Program-made: the position numbers and the translations under genes
Shown here: positions 48,609 to 59,901 of the stretch, piece by piece
Layout of the letters: every line of letters starts with the position of its first letter
How positions within the stretch are numbered: position 1 is the first letter of the stretch
Source: Hoyosella altamirensis
GTDB taxonomy: Bacteria > Actinomycetota > Actinomycetes > Mycobacteriales > Mycobacteriaceae
Reading direction: 5' to 3'
DNA length: 64,000 nt
NCBI RefSeq assembly: GCF_014191505.1
Contig: NZ_JACHWS010000003.1
Coordinates: 372,001 to 436,000 of the forward strand
Notes under the pieces: model-generated
What the model saw: the letters and a program-made list of their open reading frames with translations, nothing else
Told to the model about the DNA's origin: nothing
Database searches by the model: none

Positions 48609-51600
48609 TCAGCCTAAGCAACCGGGGCCGAGTAACGCCTTGAGATCACCCATGAGTGCGGACGACGGAGTTACCCGATATCCGTCATCAAGTTTGAGTG
48701 TCGTTGTCCTGTCGCCAGTTATCAGTCTGACGTGGACGTCCGCCTGTCCGGGGTGACGCGTCAGCACTTGCTTGAGTGCACCCACCTTGTCGGGTGTGCA
48801 CATGCGGGTGTGCATGCTCAGCGCGACGGGCTGCGCGACACCGATGTCCGAGAGGTCCGGCACCACAAGATCGTTGGCGATGATGGAGATGCGATCATCC
48901 TGGACTTTGAGGCGGCCCCTGATCAGCACGATCGTGTCTTCGGTTACTTCCATCCCGTACACGGAATATGCCTGGGGGAAGAACATCACCTCGATGCCCG
49001 CCTCTAGGTCTTCAAGCTGTGCCGCCGCCCAGGGCTGACCGTTCTTGTTCACGCGCCGCGTCACGGAGGCGAAAATCCCGCCAACGGTTACTTGTGCCCC
49101 GTCTTTGACGATGCCTTCGAGGATCGCCGTGATCTGTGTGTCGGTCTGCGCAGCAATGAGGTGTTCGATGCCGTTGAGCGGGTGGCCTGAAACGTAGAGA
49201 CCGAGCATTTCCCGCTCGAGCGCCAAGCGGTGCTTCGTATCCCATTCTTCTTCGGGAACCTTTACTTCGAAAACGCTCGCGATTTCATCGTCGGCCCCAC
49301 CTCCGCCGAAGAGGTCGAACTGCCCGATCGCCTCAGCCTTCTTGGTATTCATCACCGCGTCGACGGCATCTGAATGGATGAGGACTAGGCCTTTGCGCGG
49401 GTGATCGAGCGAGTCGAACGCCCCAGCTTTGATGAGGGACTCGATGGCTTTCTTGCCACATGCAGCGGCATCGACCTTTCCGAGGTAGTCGGAGAACGAG
49501 GTGAAGCTTCCCTTTTCATTGCGGCCCTTAATAATCGAGGAGACAACGTTCGAGCCGACATTGCGGACGGCGCCAAGCCCGAAGCGTATGTCGTCACCCA
49601 CCGAGGTGAAATTCTGCTCCGACTCGTTTACGTCCGGAGGCAGCACCGTGACCCCGATTTTGCGGCAGTCCGCAAGATAGATGGCTGCCTTGTCCTTGTC
49701 GTCGCCAACCGACGTCAGGAGTCCCGCCATGTACTCCGCTGGATAGTTCGCCTTTAGGTAGGCAGTCCAGTACGAGACCAGCCCGTATCCAGCTGCGTGT
49801 GATTTGTTGAACGCGTAGCCAGCGAACGGGAGGATGGTGTCCCACAGCGCGGTGATCGCTTTGTCACCGAAGCCGTTGGCGCGCATACCTTCTTGGAAGC
49901 CATCGAACTCAGCAGCGAGGACTTCAGCCTTCTTCTTGCCCATTGCGCGGCGCAGAATGTCTGCGCGTCCGAGCGAGTAACCAGCCACCTTCTGAGCGAT
50001 CTGCATGATCTGCTCTTGATAGACGATCAGGCCGTACGTCTCCGAGAGGATCTCCTTCAGCGGCTCCTCGAGTTCGGGGTGGATTGGGCGTACTTCTTGG
50101 CGCCCGTTCTTTCTGTCCGCGTAGTCATTGTGGGCGTTCATGCCCATCGGGCCGGGCCGGTACAGCGCAAGCACGGCGACGATGTCCTCGAATCCGGTCG
50201 GCTGCATCCGGCGCAGCAGGTCGCGCATCGCAGAGCCGTCGAGCTGGAACACGCCTAGCGTGTCACCACGCGCTAGCAGTTCATACGCTTTCGGGTCATC
50301 GAGCGTGAGGGTGTCGAGGTCTATGTCGATCCCGCGGTTCGACTTGAGGTTTTCGATCGCGTCACCGATGACCGTGAGGTTCCGAAGACCGAGGAAGTCC
50401 ATCTTGAGGAGGCCGATGTCCTCACAAGACGGGTAGTCCCATCCGGTGATGATGGCGCCATCCTGCTGGCGCTTCCACAGGGGAATAGCTTCCATGAGGG
50501 GTTCGGACGACATGATTACCGCGCAGGCGTGCACACCCGCGTTGCGGATCAGCCCCTCTAAGCCAATCGCGGTTTCATAGATCTTGCGGACGTCGGGATC
50601 AGTTTCGATCAGCGACCGTACTTCGGTGGCTTCTTTGTACCTCTCGTGCTCAGGATTCATGATCCCGTGAAGCGGAATGTCTTTGGCCATGATCGGCGGC
50701 GGAAGCGCCTTACTGATCCGGTCGGCGATCGCAAATCCCGGCTGGCCGAAGAGCACACGCGCCGAGTCTTTGATCGCCGCTTTGGTCTTAATCGTTCCGA
50801 ACGTAATCACCTGGGCTACACGGTCACTCCCCCAGCGGTCTGTGGCGTACCGCACCATCTCACCGCGACGGCGGTCGTCGAAGTCAATATCGATATCAGG
50901 CATCGACACGCGCTCGGGGTTGAGGAACCGTTCGAAGAGCAGCCCATGCGGGATCGGATCGATGTTGGTGATGCCGAGCGCGAAAGCCACCAGTGAACCC
51001 GCTGCGGAGCCTCGGCCCGGGCCGACCCGGATTCCCACCTCTCCCGCATGCCGCACGAGGTCACCGACCACGAGGAAGTAGGCCGGGAAGCCCATTTGGT
51101 TGATGACATCGAGCTCGTAGTCAGCGCGCTTCGTGTACTCGGGCGGAACCGCGCCTGGGAAACGCCGCTCCAAACCCTCGTGGACCTGCTTGTACAGGAA
51201 CGTTGCCTGCGTCTCACCGTCTGGCACGGGGAACACCGGCATCCTGTCGCGGTGCGTCCACACCTCCTTGTATGACTCGACACGCTCCGCGATCAGCAGG
51301 GTGTTGTCGCACGCGCCGGGCACCTCTTCGTCCCACGCCGCTCGCATCTCAGCAGCCGACTTCAGGTAGTACCCGTCGCCGTCGAACTTAAAGCGGGTCG
51401 GGTCACTTAGTGTTTTCCCAGTCTGGACGCAGAGCAGCGCCTCATGGCTGCGCGCCTGATCGACAGTCACGTAGTGGCAGTCGTTAGTCACGATGGGCGG
51501 AATGCCGAGCTTCCGGCCCACCTCCAGAAGTCCCTCACGCACGCGGCGTTCGATCGAGATTCCATGGTCCATCAACTCGAGAAAGAAGTTCTCAGGTCCG

Positions 51601-52148
51601 AAGATTTCCTGCCACTTCGCCGCCGCCTCGAGAGCCTCGCGTTCATGTCCGAGACGCAGCCTGGTCTGCAGCTCACCGGAGGGACAACCGGTCGTGGCGA
51701 TAATCCCCTCGGAATGCTCCGCGATCAGTTCCGCATCCATTCGCGGCCATTTGCCCAACTGACCTTCGATCGAGGCGAGGGAGGAGAGTTTGAAGAGGTT
51801 CCGTAAGCCAGTTGCGTTGGCGGCAACCATCGTCATATGCGTGTAGGCACCGCTACCCGAAACATCGTCGGACTTCTGCGACGGGTCGCCCCACCGGACA
51901 CGCTTCAGGTTGAACCGCGACTCAGGAGCTACGTACGCCTCGATCCCGATGATCGGCTTGATGTCCGCTTTCACCGCAGCGTTGTAAAAGTCGCTCGCAC
52001 CGAACATGTTGCCGTGGTCCGTCATGCCAACCGCAGTCATGCCGAGGCGCTGGGCTTCGGCAAAGAGCGGTTTTACCTTCGCCGCACCATCGAGCATGGA
52101 GTACTCAGTGTGGTTGTGCAGATGGACGAACGACCCCGTATCAGTCAC
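48609..52148 (-). CDS. dnaE: DNA polymerase III alpha subunit
   Basis: A 1179-aa replicative polymerase. PHP domain at the start ([15 protein letters not shown]), polymerase active-site part [12 protein letters not shown], then [17 protein letters not shown] ahead of it, a helix-hairpin-helix region and the OB domain ([14 protein letters not shown]). The GTG at 52148 follows GGGGAGAGG and yields the usual start ([12 protein letters not shown]). Its length and PHP site match the essential DnaE1. Confidence 0.95.
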   Translation of the reverse strand: MTDTGSFVHLHNHTEYSMLDGAAKVKPLFAEAQRLGMTAVGMTDHGNMFGASDFYNAAVKADIKPIIGIEAYVAPESRFNLKRVRWGDPSQKSDDVSGSGAYTHMTMVAANATGLRNLFKLSSLASIEGQLGKWPRMDAELIAEHSEGIIATTGCPSGELQTRLRLGHEREALEAAAKWQEIFGPENFFLELMDHGISIERRVREGLLEVGRKLGIPPIVTNDCHYVTVDQARSHEALLCVQTGKTLSDPTRFKFDGDGYYLKSAAEMRAAWDEEVPGACDNTLLIAERVESYKEVWTHRDRMPVFPVPDGETQATFLYKQVHEGLERRFPGAVPPEYTKRADYELDVINQMGFPAYFLVVGDLVRHAGEVGIRVGPGRGSAAGSLVAFALGITNIDPIPHGLLFERFLNPERVSMPDIDIDFDDRRRGEMVRYATDRWGSDRVAQVITFGTIKTKAAIKDSARVLFGQPGFAIADRISKALPPPIMAKDIPLHGIMNPEHERYKEATEVRSLIETDPDVRKIYETAIGLEGLIRNAGVHACAVIMSSEPLMEAIPLWKRQQDGAIITGWDYPSCEDIGLLKMDFLGLRNLTVIGDAIENLKSNRGIDIDLDTLTLDDPKAYELLARGDTLGVFQLDGSAMRDLLRRMQPTGFEDIVAVLALYRPGPMGMNAHNDYADRKNGRQEVRPIHPELEEPLKEILSETYGLIVYQEQIMQIAQKVAGYSLGRADILRRAMGKKKAEVLAAEFDGFQEGMRANGFGDKAITALWDTILPFAGYAFNKSHAAGYGLVSYWTAYLKANYPAEYMAGLLTSVGDDKDKAAIYLADCRKIGVTVLPPDVNESEQNFTSVGDDIRFGLGAVRNVGSNVVSSIIKGRNEKGSFTSFSDYLGKVDAAACGKKAIESLIKAGAFDSLDHPRKGLVLIHSDAVDAVMNTKKAEAIGQFDLFGGGGADDEIASVFEVKVPEEEWDTKHRLALEREMLGLYVSGHPLNGIEHLIAAQTDTQITAILEGIVKDGAQVTVGGIFASVTRRVNKNGQPWAAAQLEDLEAGIEVMFFPQAYSVYGMEVTEDTIVLIRGRLKVQDDRISIIANDLVVPDLSDIGVAQPVALSMHTRMCTPDKVGALKQVLTRHPGQADVHVRLITGDRTTTLKLDDGYRVTPSSALMGDLKALLGPGCLG

Positions 52149-52266
52149 AAGTACCTCTCCCCGCAGTCCAGCGATCCCGCGCACCCAGCGTAGCTACCGA
52201 CGTGGCCCACTCATGCTAGGCGCTCCCACTGACAATTTTTGTATCGGCCGTACGCTGTCGTAGACA

Positions 52267-53052
52267 TCAATAAAGATCGCGACGGCGGTCTTGCAGGTAC
52301 GTGTTGACGACACGCGACGCCTCCAGCACCGCGAGATCGATTTCGGTCACGATCAACTGTTCCGCAGCTCCGGCACGGGCCAATTCGGTACCGTCTGGCG
52401 CCACCGCACAGCTCAGGCCGCAGTATTCGACTTCTGCTTCGGTTCCGCACCGGTTGACGTAGGTGATGAACATCTGGCTCTCGTACGCACGCGCGGGCAC
52501 AAGGGTTTGCGCCACCCGCTCAAACGGCCGCATCAAACCAGTGGGCACGATCAGCCATTGCGTGCCCGCGTCGGCGTGCGCGCGGACAGTTTCCGGGAAC
52601 TCCACGTCGTAGCACGTCAGCAGCCCGCAGCGTATACCGGAAAGATCAAATTGGACGACGAGTTCCATTCCGGGCAGGAAGTGATCTCGGTCAAGAGCGC
52701 CGAACAGGTGGGTCTTGCGGTAGTGGGCAAGCGGAGTTCCCGACGCACTTACGACCTGCACGCTGTTGTAGATGGCGCCCGCGGCTAGTTCCGGGTAACC
52801 GTAGGCGATCGCAATGGAGTACCGCTGGGCCGTCTCGCCTATTTCGCCAGCGATCGGGCCATGGGACGGTTCCGCACGCTGAGCGACAAGGGGGCCAAGG
52901 TTGTACCCCGTCGCGGACATCTCCGGGCAGATGAGAATCGCGGCACCCTCACGCGCCGCTTCCCTCGCGGACAGGTCAATAGCACGAAGATTCTCCGCAA
53001 CCGACGTGGCTCGCTCGGGCCCTTGGTAAAGGGCAGCGACTACAGCACTCAC
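52267..53052 (-). CDS. Carbon-nitrogen hydrolase (nitrilase superfamily)
   Basis: A 261-aa amidase with the Glu-Lys-Cys triad: PEMSATGYN, YRKTHLFGALD and LLTCYDVEFPE. Close in pattern to bacterial aliphatic amidases / N-carbamoylputrescine-type enzymes; the divergent agmatinase 105 bp away suggests a link to guanidine or polyamine metabolism, which is inference. The GTG at 53052 has GGGAGG at good spacing. A 16-bp tandem duplication lies just upstream. Confidence 0.85.
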   Translation of the reverse strand: MSAVVAALYQGPERATSVAENLRAIDLSAREAAREGAAILICPEMSATGYNLGPLVAQRAEPSHGPIAGEIGETAQRYSIAIAYGYPELAAGAIYNSVQVVSASGTPLAHYRKTHLFGALDRDHFLPGMELVVQFDLSGIRCGLLTCYDVEFPETVRAHADAGTQWLIVPTGLMRPFERVAQTLVPARAYESQMFITYVNRCGTEAEVEYCGLSCAVAPDGTELARAGAAEQLIVTEIDLAVLEASRVVNTYLQDRRRDLY

Positions 53053-53082
53053 TGTGTCATCCTCCCACTGTGTCACCCTCCC
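53051..53082. repeat. 16-bp tandem duplication at the nitrilase start
   Basis: ACTGTGTCATCCTCCC (53051-53066) is repeated at 53067-53082 with one change. It duplicates the nitrilase ribosome site and start-codon region (GGGAGG and GTG on the minus strand), giving two possible initiation points out of frame by one base. Confidence 0.85.
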
Positions 53083-53156
53083 ATTGAGCACCCCGATGTT
53101 CCGCCGTGGTGTATCCAGAAGCTAGGTTGACTCCCACCGGACCACGGAGATGAATT

Positions 53157-54146
53157 ATGAACCCCGCAGACGAAGTTCCGCGCACTCGCGAGGACGGAAA
53201 CGTCGGTCAGGTGGACGCGACCCGTAAACCCCGCTTCGCGGAACCGACCACCTTTGCCCGCCTCCCGCGACTCGATGAAGTCTCGCGCGCGGACGTGACA
53301 ATTCTCGGTGTCCCCTTCGATTCCGGTGTGAGTTACCGGCCCGGTGCGCGGTTCGGGCCGAACCACATCCGGGCAGCGTCGAAGCTGCTACGGCCCTACC
53401 ACCCTGGCTTGGACGTGCAGCCTTTCGCGGCGCAGCAAGTAGCTGATTTCGGTGATATCGGGGTGAACCCGTTCGACATCAGCGACGCCCTCGCGGCCAT
53501 TCAGTCAGCAGTCACTGATTTGCGCCGCGACGGCTCAAAAGTGCTGACCCTCGGCGGTGATCACACAATCGCATTGCCACTCCTTCGCGCTCTGCACCGT
53601 GACCACGGGAAGATCGCGGTCCTCCACTTCGACGCGCACCTCGACACCTGGGATACGTACTTCGGCGCCCACTACACCCACGGCACACCCTTCCGGCGGG
53701 CTAGCGAGGAAGGGCTGATCGATATGGAGCGTTCGCAGCACATCGGTATCCGAGGTCCCCTGTACAGCAAGAAGGACCTCGAGGACGACGACGTCCTCGG
53801 GTTCCAGATCGTGCGATCGGACGACTACCAGACTGACGGCGTGTCAAGCATCATCGACCGCATGCGCCGCAGACTCGGAACCAGCTCAGATGGTCCGGTC
53901 TATGTCTCGATCGACATCGATGTGCTCGATCCTGCCTACGCGCCCGGGACGGGCACGCCCGAGGCCGGCGGACTGACGTCCCGCGAGTTGCTGCACACCC
54001 TTCGCGGGCTGACGGATATGAACATCATCGGCGCCGACATCGTCGAAGTCGCGCCGGCGTACGACCATGCGGAGATTACCGGTATCGCCGCCGCTCATGT
54101 GGCCTACGAATTGCTGTCGGTCCTCGCGCTGAATCGACCGCGATAG
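53157..54146 (+). CDS. speB: Agmatinase/ureohydrolase family protein
   Basis: A 329-aa Mn-dependent ureohydrolase. The metal-binding motifs are all present: [19 protein letters not shown] and [19 protein letters not shown]. The substrate could be agmatine, guanidinobutyrate or guanidine; the sequence alone does not decide, so the symbol is provisional. GGAGAT precedes the ATG. Divergent from the nitrilase gene. Confidence 0.88.
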   Translation: MNPADEVPRTREDGNVGQVDATRKPRFAEPTTFARLPRLDEVSRADVTILGVPFDSGVSYRPGARFGPNHIRAASKLLRPYHPGLDVQPFAAQQVADFGDIGVNPFDISDALAAIQSAVTDLRRDGSKVLTLGGDHTIALPLLRALHRDHGKIAVLHFDAHLDTWDTYFGAHYTHGTPFRRASEEGLIDMERSQHIGIRGPLYSKKDLEDDDVLGFQIVRSDDYQTDGVSSIIDRMRRRLGTSSDGPVYVSIDIDVLDPAYAPGTGTPEAGGLTSRELLHTLRGLTDMNIIGADIVEVAPAYDHAEITGIAAAHVAYELLSVLALNRPR

Positions 54147-54149
54147 ACG

Positions 54150-55070
54150 TCAGCGAGGTGGATCCACCACCACGGGCGATCGCATCCTGCGCCGGGTGCG
54201 ACGCACAGAATCCGTGGTGAACACCGCGAGGGCACACCAGATGAGCGTGAAGCCCAGCCACCGCGAGGCCGGCATGTCCTCGTGCAGAACGAGCACCCCC
54301 CATGCCATCTGCAAGGCCGGTGTCAAATACTGCAAGATCCCCATTGTCACGAGCGGGACCCGTTGCGCCGCGGCGGCGAAGAGAAGCAGCGGCAATGCCG
54401 TCACCGGGCCAGCTGCGATCAGCAGCGCGGTATGCCCCGGCCCCTCACTCACGAATGTCGCGGCGCCGCTGACGCCCAGAACGACCAGAAATGTAATCGC
54501 GAATGGTGCCGCAAAGAGCGCCTCCCCGGCGACGCTGAGTCTGGGGTCTAGTGGCATCACCTTCTTCACCACGCCGTACATCGCGAACGAGAATGCAAGG
54601 CAGAGGGCAATGATGGGTGGGCGTCCATAATCGAGAGTCAAGACAACTACTGCTGTAATCGCGATGAGGACCGCCGCAATTTGCGTGCGATTCAGGCGCT
54701 CACGGAAGAAGACGACACCCAGCATGACGCTTACCAGTGGGTTGATGAAATATCCGAGTGCTGTCTCGACTACCCGGCCGCTGACAACGCCGAAGATGTA
54801 TACACCCCAGTTTGTCGTGATGAACACCGATGCTGCGGCAACAAGCAACCACGCCCGCCCACCCATAGACAAAAATGGTCTGATCCGGCCGATCACGAGA
54901 ACAACGCCCACCATCAGTACCGCCGTCCAGACAACGCGGTGAGCGAGAATCTCCAGCGGCGCTGACACCGCCAGCAGGCCGAAGAACGCTGGAAACAAGC
55001 CCCAGCAGGCATACGCTCCCGCCCCGAAGGCAACTCCCTCTGCAGGGACAACGCGGGAGAGTTTCATCAA
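54150..55070 (-). CDS. rarD: EamA family transporter RarD
   Basis: A 306-aa protein with ten hydrophobic helices. AYACWGLFPAFFGLL at the start, LAHRVVWTAVLM and WGVYIFGVVSG are RarD signatures of the DMT superfamily. Substrate uncertain. It overlaps the upstream hypothetical gene by 4 bp. Confidence 0.87.
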   Translation of the reverse strand: MMKLSRVVPAEGVAFGAGAYACWGLFPAFFGLLAVSAPLEILAHRVVWTAVLMVGVVLVIGRIRPFLSMGGRAWLLVAAASVFITTNWGVYIFGVVSGRVVETALGYFINPLVSVMLGVVFFRERLNRTQIAAVLIAITAVVVLTLDYGRPPIIALCLAFSFAMYGVVKKVMPLDPRLSVAGEALFAAPFAITFLVVLGVSGAATFVSEGPGHTALLIAAGPVTALPLLLFAAAAQRVPLVTMGILQYLTPALQMAWGVLVLHEDMPASRWLGFTLIWCALAVFTTDSVRRTRRRMRSPVVVDPPR

Positions 55071-55693
55071 CGTGCCCGCACAGCGAATCGGCCCCAGACG
55101 GCATCATCTGGAAGCGGTTCCGCCGTGTACACACCTTTGTGCTCGCTGATGCGTCGCAGCGTCTCACCATCGGCGCGCACCACCACGCCCACCACACACG
55201 AGCAGTCGGGCGGTGTGCCATCCTCGAACGCGCCACGGAATGTCCGGAGCCGGGACAGCGCGCTCGAAACCGCGGTTTCGAGCGCGTCGTAGGAGTTATT
55301 GACCCCAGGCACTGGGGCCGGCAGGTCGATCGGCATGTCAGGCAATATTCGGTACTTGTCGTCGTCAGGCCGTGCCCCAGCGCTACCGTCGACCACCACG
55401 CGAGAGATTCGCGTATCACCGGTCACGTCGATCACCTCCGCCAAACGTGCGGGCGGATCGAACGTCAGGAGCGCCCAGGTTGGCTCTTCGGGTGCTTCGG
55501 AGAGCGCAGCAGCTGCTCGCGCCGCATAGTCCTCAGCCGACTCCCCGCTGACGGGACCAAGCCGGTCTGTTCGGATCGAGTCGCTGGTCCTGGGAGGTGT
55601 GAGGTATCCAACGATGACCACGACGACCAGAAATCCCACGAAGACGACAACGGAGGCGATGCGCCACCGGCGCGCGTTGTTCCACTCAGCCAT
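55067..55693 (-). CDS. Membrane-anchored protein of unknown function
   Basis: A 208-aa protein with one N-terminal helix (IASVVVFVGFLVVVVIVGYL) and an outside domain of about 170 residues with CSCVVGVVVRADGETLRRI near the end. This looks like a conserved mycobacterial protein found near lspA/rluD, but I cannot name a family. Coupled to rarD by a 4-bp overlap. Confidence 0.72.
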   Translation of the reverse strand: MAEWNNARRWRIASVVVFVGFLVVVVIVGYLTPPRTSDSIRTDRLGPVSGESAEDYAARAAAALSEAPEEPTWALLTFDPPARLAEVIDVTGDTRISRVVVDGSAGARPDDDKYRILPDMPIDLPAPVPGVNNSYDALETAVSSALSRLRTFRGAFEDGTPPDCSCVVGVVVRADGETLRRISEHKGVYTAEPLPDDAVWGRFAVRAR

Positions 55694-55707
55694 CCGCGGC
55701 TATTCCG

Positions 55708-56649
55708 TTAGTGCGCATTGAGGACGTCGAGTGCGTGTTGCAGATCTGCTGGATATTCACTGGTGATCTCGACCCAGCGGCCATCCGCAGGATGCGCAAA
55801 CCCTAGCGAGCAGGCGTGCAGCCACTGACGTTGCAGTCCCAGACGCTCAGCGAGGCGGGGGTCGGCACCGTACGTCAGATCGCCGCAACACGGGTGCTTG
55901 AGAGCAGAGAAATGAACGCGGATCTGATGGGTCCGGCCGGTCTCGAGGTCAACGCTGAGAAGACTTGCCGCCTGGAAAGCTTCGATCGTGTCGTAATGGG
56001 TGACGCTGTGTTTGCCGTCGGCCCGGACCGCGAACTTCCAGTCATTGCTGCCGTGCCGCGCGATCGGAGCCTCGATCGTGCCGCTACTGGGATCAGGATG
56101 GCCTTGCACCAGCGTGTGGTACTGCTTTTTGACGTTGCGGTACTTGAATGCGCGCTTCATGATGCTGTACGCACGTTCGGATACTGCGACGAGCATGACT
56201 CCCGAGGTCCCGACATCGAGCCGGTGAACAATGCCCTGGCGCTCTGGCGGGCCGGACGTGGAAATCCGGTAGCCTGCTGCGGCGAGACCGCCGAGCACTG
56301 TCGGTCCTGTCCAGCCGACACTGGCGTGCGCGGCGACCCCAGCGGGCTTATCGACCGCAACAATGTCGCTGTCGGCGAAAAGGATCGTCATCCCCTCGAC
56401 GGGCTCAGGCCGGTTCTCAGGTGCCCGCTTCGGCTCGGGGAGTTCCACCTCGAGCCACGCTCCCGCATGCAGACGATCTGACTTCCCTGCGACCGCGCCG
56501 TCGACGAGGACGGAACCGTTGTCCGTGAGTGTCGCAACTACGGTCCGCGACAATCCGAGCAGCCGCGAGAGTCCCGCATCGACCCGCATCCCTTCGAGCC
56601 CATCCGGGACCGGCATCGATCGGGCCGTAAAAGACTGCGGTGTCATCAT
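55708..56649 (-). CDS. RluA-family pseudouridine synthase
   Basis: A 313-aa enzyme with an N-terminal S4 domain ([19 protein letters not shown]) and the catalytic Asp in [15 protein letters not shown]-terminal segments [18 protein letters not shown] and DLTYG are conserved. Most like RluD, which modifies 23S rRNA helix 69. The ATG at 56649 overlaps the lspA stop by 4 bp, so start and coupling are clear. Confidence 0.92.
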   Translation of the reverse strand: MMTPQSFTARSMPVPDGLEGMRVDAGLSRLLGLSRTVVATLTDNGSVLVDGAVAGKSDRLHAGAWLEVELPEPKRAPENRPEPVEGMTILFADSDIVAVDKPAGVAAHASVGWTGPTVLGGLAAAGYRISTSGPPERQGIVHRLDVGTSGVMLVAVSERAYSIMKRAFKYRNVKKQYHTLVQGHPDPSSGTIEAPIARHGSNDWKFAVRADGKHSVTHYDTIEAFQAASLLSVDLETGRTHQIRVHFSALKHPCCGDLTYGADPRLAERLGLQRQWLHACSLGFAHPADGRWVEITSEYPADLQHALDVLNAH

Positions 56650-57209
56650 CGCTTGCCCTCTTCGTCGACTTGCTCCTTCTTCGAATGACGCTGCCCATCT
56701 GGGTCGAATCCGAGAAATGTCAGTGCGACGAGAAAGATGGCGCCACCGACGATCGCGGGATCGGCGACGTTGAATACCGGCCACACGCTCCCGTCTGGCG
56801 CCAGCAGGGACACGAAATCGACCACGTGGCCTTGCATCGGGCCTGGTGCCCGGAACATCCGGTCGACGAGGTTGCCTAACGCACCGCCGAGAACAAAGCC
56901 AAGTCCAAGCGCCCACGGCAACGAGCGGAGATTACGGCTCAGCCTGATGATGACGACGACGACGGTGATGGCAACAATCGTCAACAGCCACGTCATCCCT
57001 GTTGCCATCGAAAACGCCGCACCTGGGTTGCGGTATAGCACGAGGTAGACCGCGCCTCCGAGGAGCCGCACCGGTTCCCTTCCCTCCAGGAGGGCAACCG
57101 CCACAGACTTAGTGACAAGGTCAAGGGCGAGCACCACCACTGCCACGGAAAACAGGAGGCGCAAACGTTTCGGATGTGCGATTTCAGGTTGGGTCTCGTC
57201 GTGACTCAC
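56646..57209 (-). CDS. lspA: Signal peptidase II
   Basis: A 187-aa membrane protease with four helices that cleaves lipoprotein signal peptides. The two catalytic Asp are in [10 protein letters not shown] and [12 protein letters not shown]. Start uncertain: the frame opens at 57245, and the GTG at 57209 gives a normal-length N-terminus. It leads the lspA-rluD pair. Confidence 0.92.
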   Translation of the reverse strand: MSHDETQPEIAHPKRLRLLFSVAVVVLALDLVTKSVAVALLEGREPVRLLGGAVYLVLYRNPGAAFSMATGMTWLLTIVAITVVVVIIRLSRNLRSLPWALGLGFVLGGALGNLVDRMFRAPGPMQGHVVDFVSLLAPDGSVWPVFNVADPAIVGGAIFLVALTFLGFDPDGQRHSKKEQVDEEGKR

Positions 57210-57245
57210 ACAGACATCATCCCTTATCCCACGAGTCCTTCTCAC

Positions 57246-57861
57246 GGGTGGACGCTGTGACGCGCACCAGCAGGCACGTAAGCGGGGCTGCTCTCAGCGT
57301 GTGCATTACGCTCGCTGCTGTGAAGTTTCGTGGCAATTTCTCATCATCTGCCCTGTCCCGTCGATCGCGCTCGATGCAATGGGACAATTCCGCAGCTTCT
57401 GGGTTGTCGCCGAAGCCTCTGACCGACTGGCGACGGCTACCGTTTCCGAAAGAAGTGGGGCCCTGTCCGCCGCCGAGCTAGGAAGGGACCAGATTGCCTC
57501 CCTGCCGCCATCCACGTCTGAGCATTCCGTTGCCCATCTGAAACGCGGAACCTCACTAACACCCGTGCACCGGCAAGACCGCGGGTACTAACCATGCAGT
57601 TCCGTCACTCGCTGTGGAGGGAAGCCATTACGCGGTCAGCCGCCGTTACCTTTCGGGACCCCAACTCAAGGGGTCCTGGTCGCCAGAACCGGTATGGCTC
57701 CCTTGCCGCAGTCGTACGCATGATCCGTGGTGTTGCCGGTGCTGGTGGCGGGATAGACCGCTGATAAGGACAGGGCGTCTTTGCGTTGGTCGCTTCGTAA
57801 CGTGCCTGTCGGCATCCTTCGTCAGACTCGTCGACGAGCCGTACGAACAAGGGCGCATCGA
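57246..57861. other. Gap without recognisable genes
   Basis: No frame here has a ribosome site, recognisable motif or plausible codon use. The only structure is a hairpin near its right end. It marks the left border of the transposon-remnant region. Confidence 0.6.
57656..57676. terminator. GGACCCC/GGGGTCC hairpin
   Basis: Perfect 7-bp stem with a 7-nt loop (AACTCAA). No T-run follows on either strand. It may be part of a decayed mobile-element end. Confidence 0.35.
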
Positions 57862-58420
57862 TAAGCAGTACCGAGTACCTGGAGTTTCTCGGTCTTGACG
57901 TCGGTAAGGTCGAGCACCCCGCCACGGACTGGACCCAGCAGGTGAGCAGGTCTACGACAAGGCGCTGCCTCAGGACGAGGCCGCGCTGAGGCACCTGTAC
58001 GACGAACTTGCCAAGCGCGGTCCAGTGCTGGTCGTGGTCGACCACACCGCCCTCGAATGGGCGCGACTGTCGCGGTCGCTCATGACGCCGACGTGGATGT
58101 CGCCTATCTACCGGGCCTGGCGATGCGACAAATCACGGACTTGCACCCGGCAACGCCAAGACCGACGCCCGCGACGCCTACATCATTACCGAGGTCGACA
58201 GGTCGATGCCGCACGCGCTGCGCCGCCATATTCGCCGCACTGTCCGACTCCAACCAGCCAAGCCTACCAGGAGCGTAAGCGTGCCGCCGGGGAGAAGCAC
58301 GATGCTGCCCTCATCTGCCTGGACGCCGCGTCGAAGCTTGCACTCTATGCTCAAACACTGCACCTTCTACGAACGCCGATCAACCAAAGCTGCCGCTTGA
58401 CAACCCCATAGTAATGTCGA
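57862..58420 (+). pseudogene. Frameshifted IS110-family transposase remnant
   Basis: Pieces of one IS110 transposase lie in order but in changing frames: EFLGLDVGKVEHPAT (near 57875), LYDELAKRGPVLVVVDHTA (58000-58055), DVDVAYLPGLAMRQ (58090-58130), NAKTDARDAYIITEVDRSMP (58155-58210) and, toward the end, YQERKRAAGEKHDAALICL and a YAMLK-like end in another frame. The first and fourth hold the DEDD nuclease Asp residues. Several frameshifts make it inactive. Confidence 0.75.
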
Positions 58421-58667
58421 CGGCAGGCGAATGCTGACCCCCAGCCGGCACGACAGGAGTGTCCGATAAAGGGTGGATCTGGTCTTGGCGTTGTTAGTTT
58501 CCGCTCGGGTTGATGCGGCCTTCGAATGCGATCGCGAACGCGTTCAGCGCTGGCTTCCACCTCACTGCCCAGCGTGCCTTCCAACTTCCGGTTGGGTCCA
58601 GGGAACGGGTCACAAGATAGAGACACTTCAACGCGGCCTGCTCGGTCGTTCTGTGGACTCAGAATTG
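58421..58667. other. Short gap without genes
   Basis: About 250 bp between two transposon remnants. I see no coding signal or repeat in it. Confidence 0.5.
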
Positions 58668-59423
58668 TCAAGTTTGTGCTGGTCGGCCATGGTTGACAGT
58701 GACGATCGGCAACGGGGTGGCGGTCAGTTGGCGTGTTGTTCTGGCCGGGGTCGGAACGTCGGCGAGGCGTTGCAGTAGCTGCTCGAGGGCGGCTTGACCG
58801 TCTTCGACAGCTGCCTGTTCATCGTGGGTGAGCGGGATGCTGACGAGCATCCGCTGAAGGTTCGATTTCGCCTGCAGGAGTCGGCTTTTGCTGGACTCTA
58901 TGGGAATGTAGAAGTCGCAGCGGGCGCAGGCCATGCGGTGCGGGCATCGCTTGAAGAAGGTGTAGCTGCAGAAAAGGTGGATTATGCAGACTCCCGCTGT
59001 CAACCTCGCCGCAAAATCGGCGGTCGGGATGAGGGCGTGGCGGTGCACTGCAGGCCGGTGGTCTGGTGGCCTGCAGGTCAGAAGAGATGATATTCCTAGG
59101 CTGCGGTGGGTGTGGTGAATGGTCCGGTTGTAGGTGCTGTGGTCGTACCAGCAGCGCCACAGGATGCGGGTCCAGCGTGCGCCGAGGCCGCGGAGCGCGC
59201 GGTGGTGGCCTTGGCCGACGGCGCGGGCTTGTGTGTAGATTCCGCCGGACCAGTCGTCCTCGCGGGTGGCGACGAACATCCACCAATCGATGGCGTGCCG
59301 CATTCGCCGGTTTGCGGCGTAACGGAAGCGGACTTGCCGGGTGCGCCCGGATGCGCGGGTCACCGGAGCCAGGCCATTGCTCCGCCCGTACTTCCCTAAG
59401 GGCAGCGATCTGCGGACCTTCAC
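58668..59423 (-). pseudogene. Chimera of IS110 transposase 3' end and integrase 3' end
   Basis: One open frame of 251 codons joins two unrelated ends. The first 95 codons match the C-terminal part of an IS110/IS116 transposase (GLAPVTRASGRTRQVRFRYA, AIDWWMFVATRED, RALRGLGARWTRILWRCW). From about codon 160 it matches the C-terminal end of a tyrosine-integrase-type protein (CPHRMACARCDFYIP, NLQRMLVSIPLTHDEQAAVE, RLADVPTP). Neither has its catalytic part. Likely the scar of one element cutting into another, not a functional gene. Confidence 0.65.
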
Positions 59424-59901
59424 CGCAGAGCTAGTCTCGACATGATCAAGTGTCGCGACGCCAACTCGAATTCGCCCTAGAACCCGCGTGCCGAAAAAGG
59501 ATCAGAATTCAGCCGCCGTTGGCAAGTGGGACATCCCCTATCTATGGGCCCCGCTCGCTCCTACCTTCCGCACAACTTTGCTATGCCCTGGGCGAACGGG
59601 GTCAAACACTACGATCACGAAGAAATACACCCGGTCGCCAGTTAGTCGGTTCCTCTCTTACGGTGCGCGGCCAACAAAATTTGGGCGGCTCTGCATGGGG
59701 AAGCAGCGAGGAGAGACACAGGTGCGGGCGGGCGTTCACCCATACTGACAGTATAAATGCCCGCCCTTCCAGGTCGAAGGACGCGTTGACTGAGAGCACC
59801 ACTGCCGTCAGGTGACAACCTGCTGGTTGCCCCACTCCCAGCGGGTACCTTTGCCTTTGCATTGACTAGGACTGCTCATCCCGGCCACTATGACTGCCCA
59901 C
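59424..59901. other. Gap without recognisable genes
   Basis: About 480 bp with no credible frame. A GGTT-N14-GGGTAC sequence near 59825-59845 on the plus strand resembles a poor SigF site, but no gene follows it. Confidence 0.5.

Noticed and set aside
57656-57676. tRNA or small RNA gene
   Set aside because: Only one short hairpin; no cloverleaf or conserved tRNA arms. No rRNA or tRNA was found anywhere in the window.
59825-59845. SigF promoter in the transposon region
   Set aside because: Poor -35, 14-nt spacer and no gene downstream on that strand.
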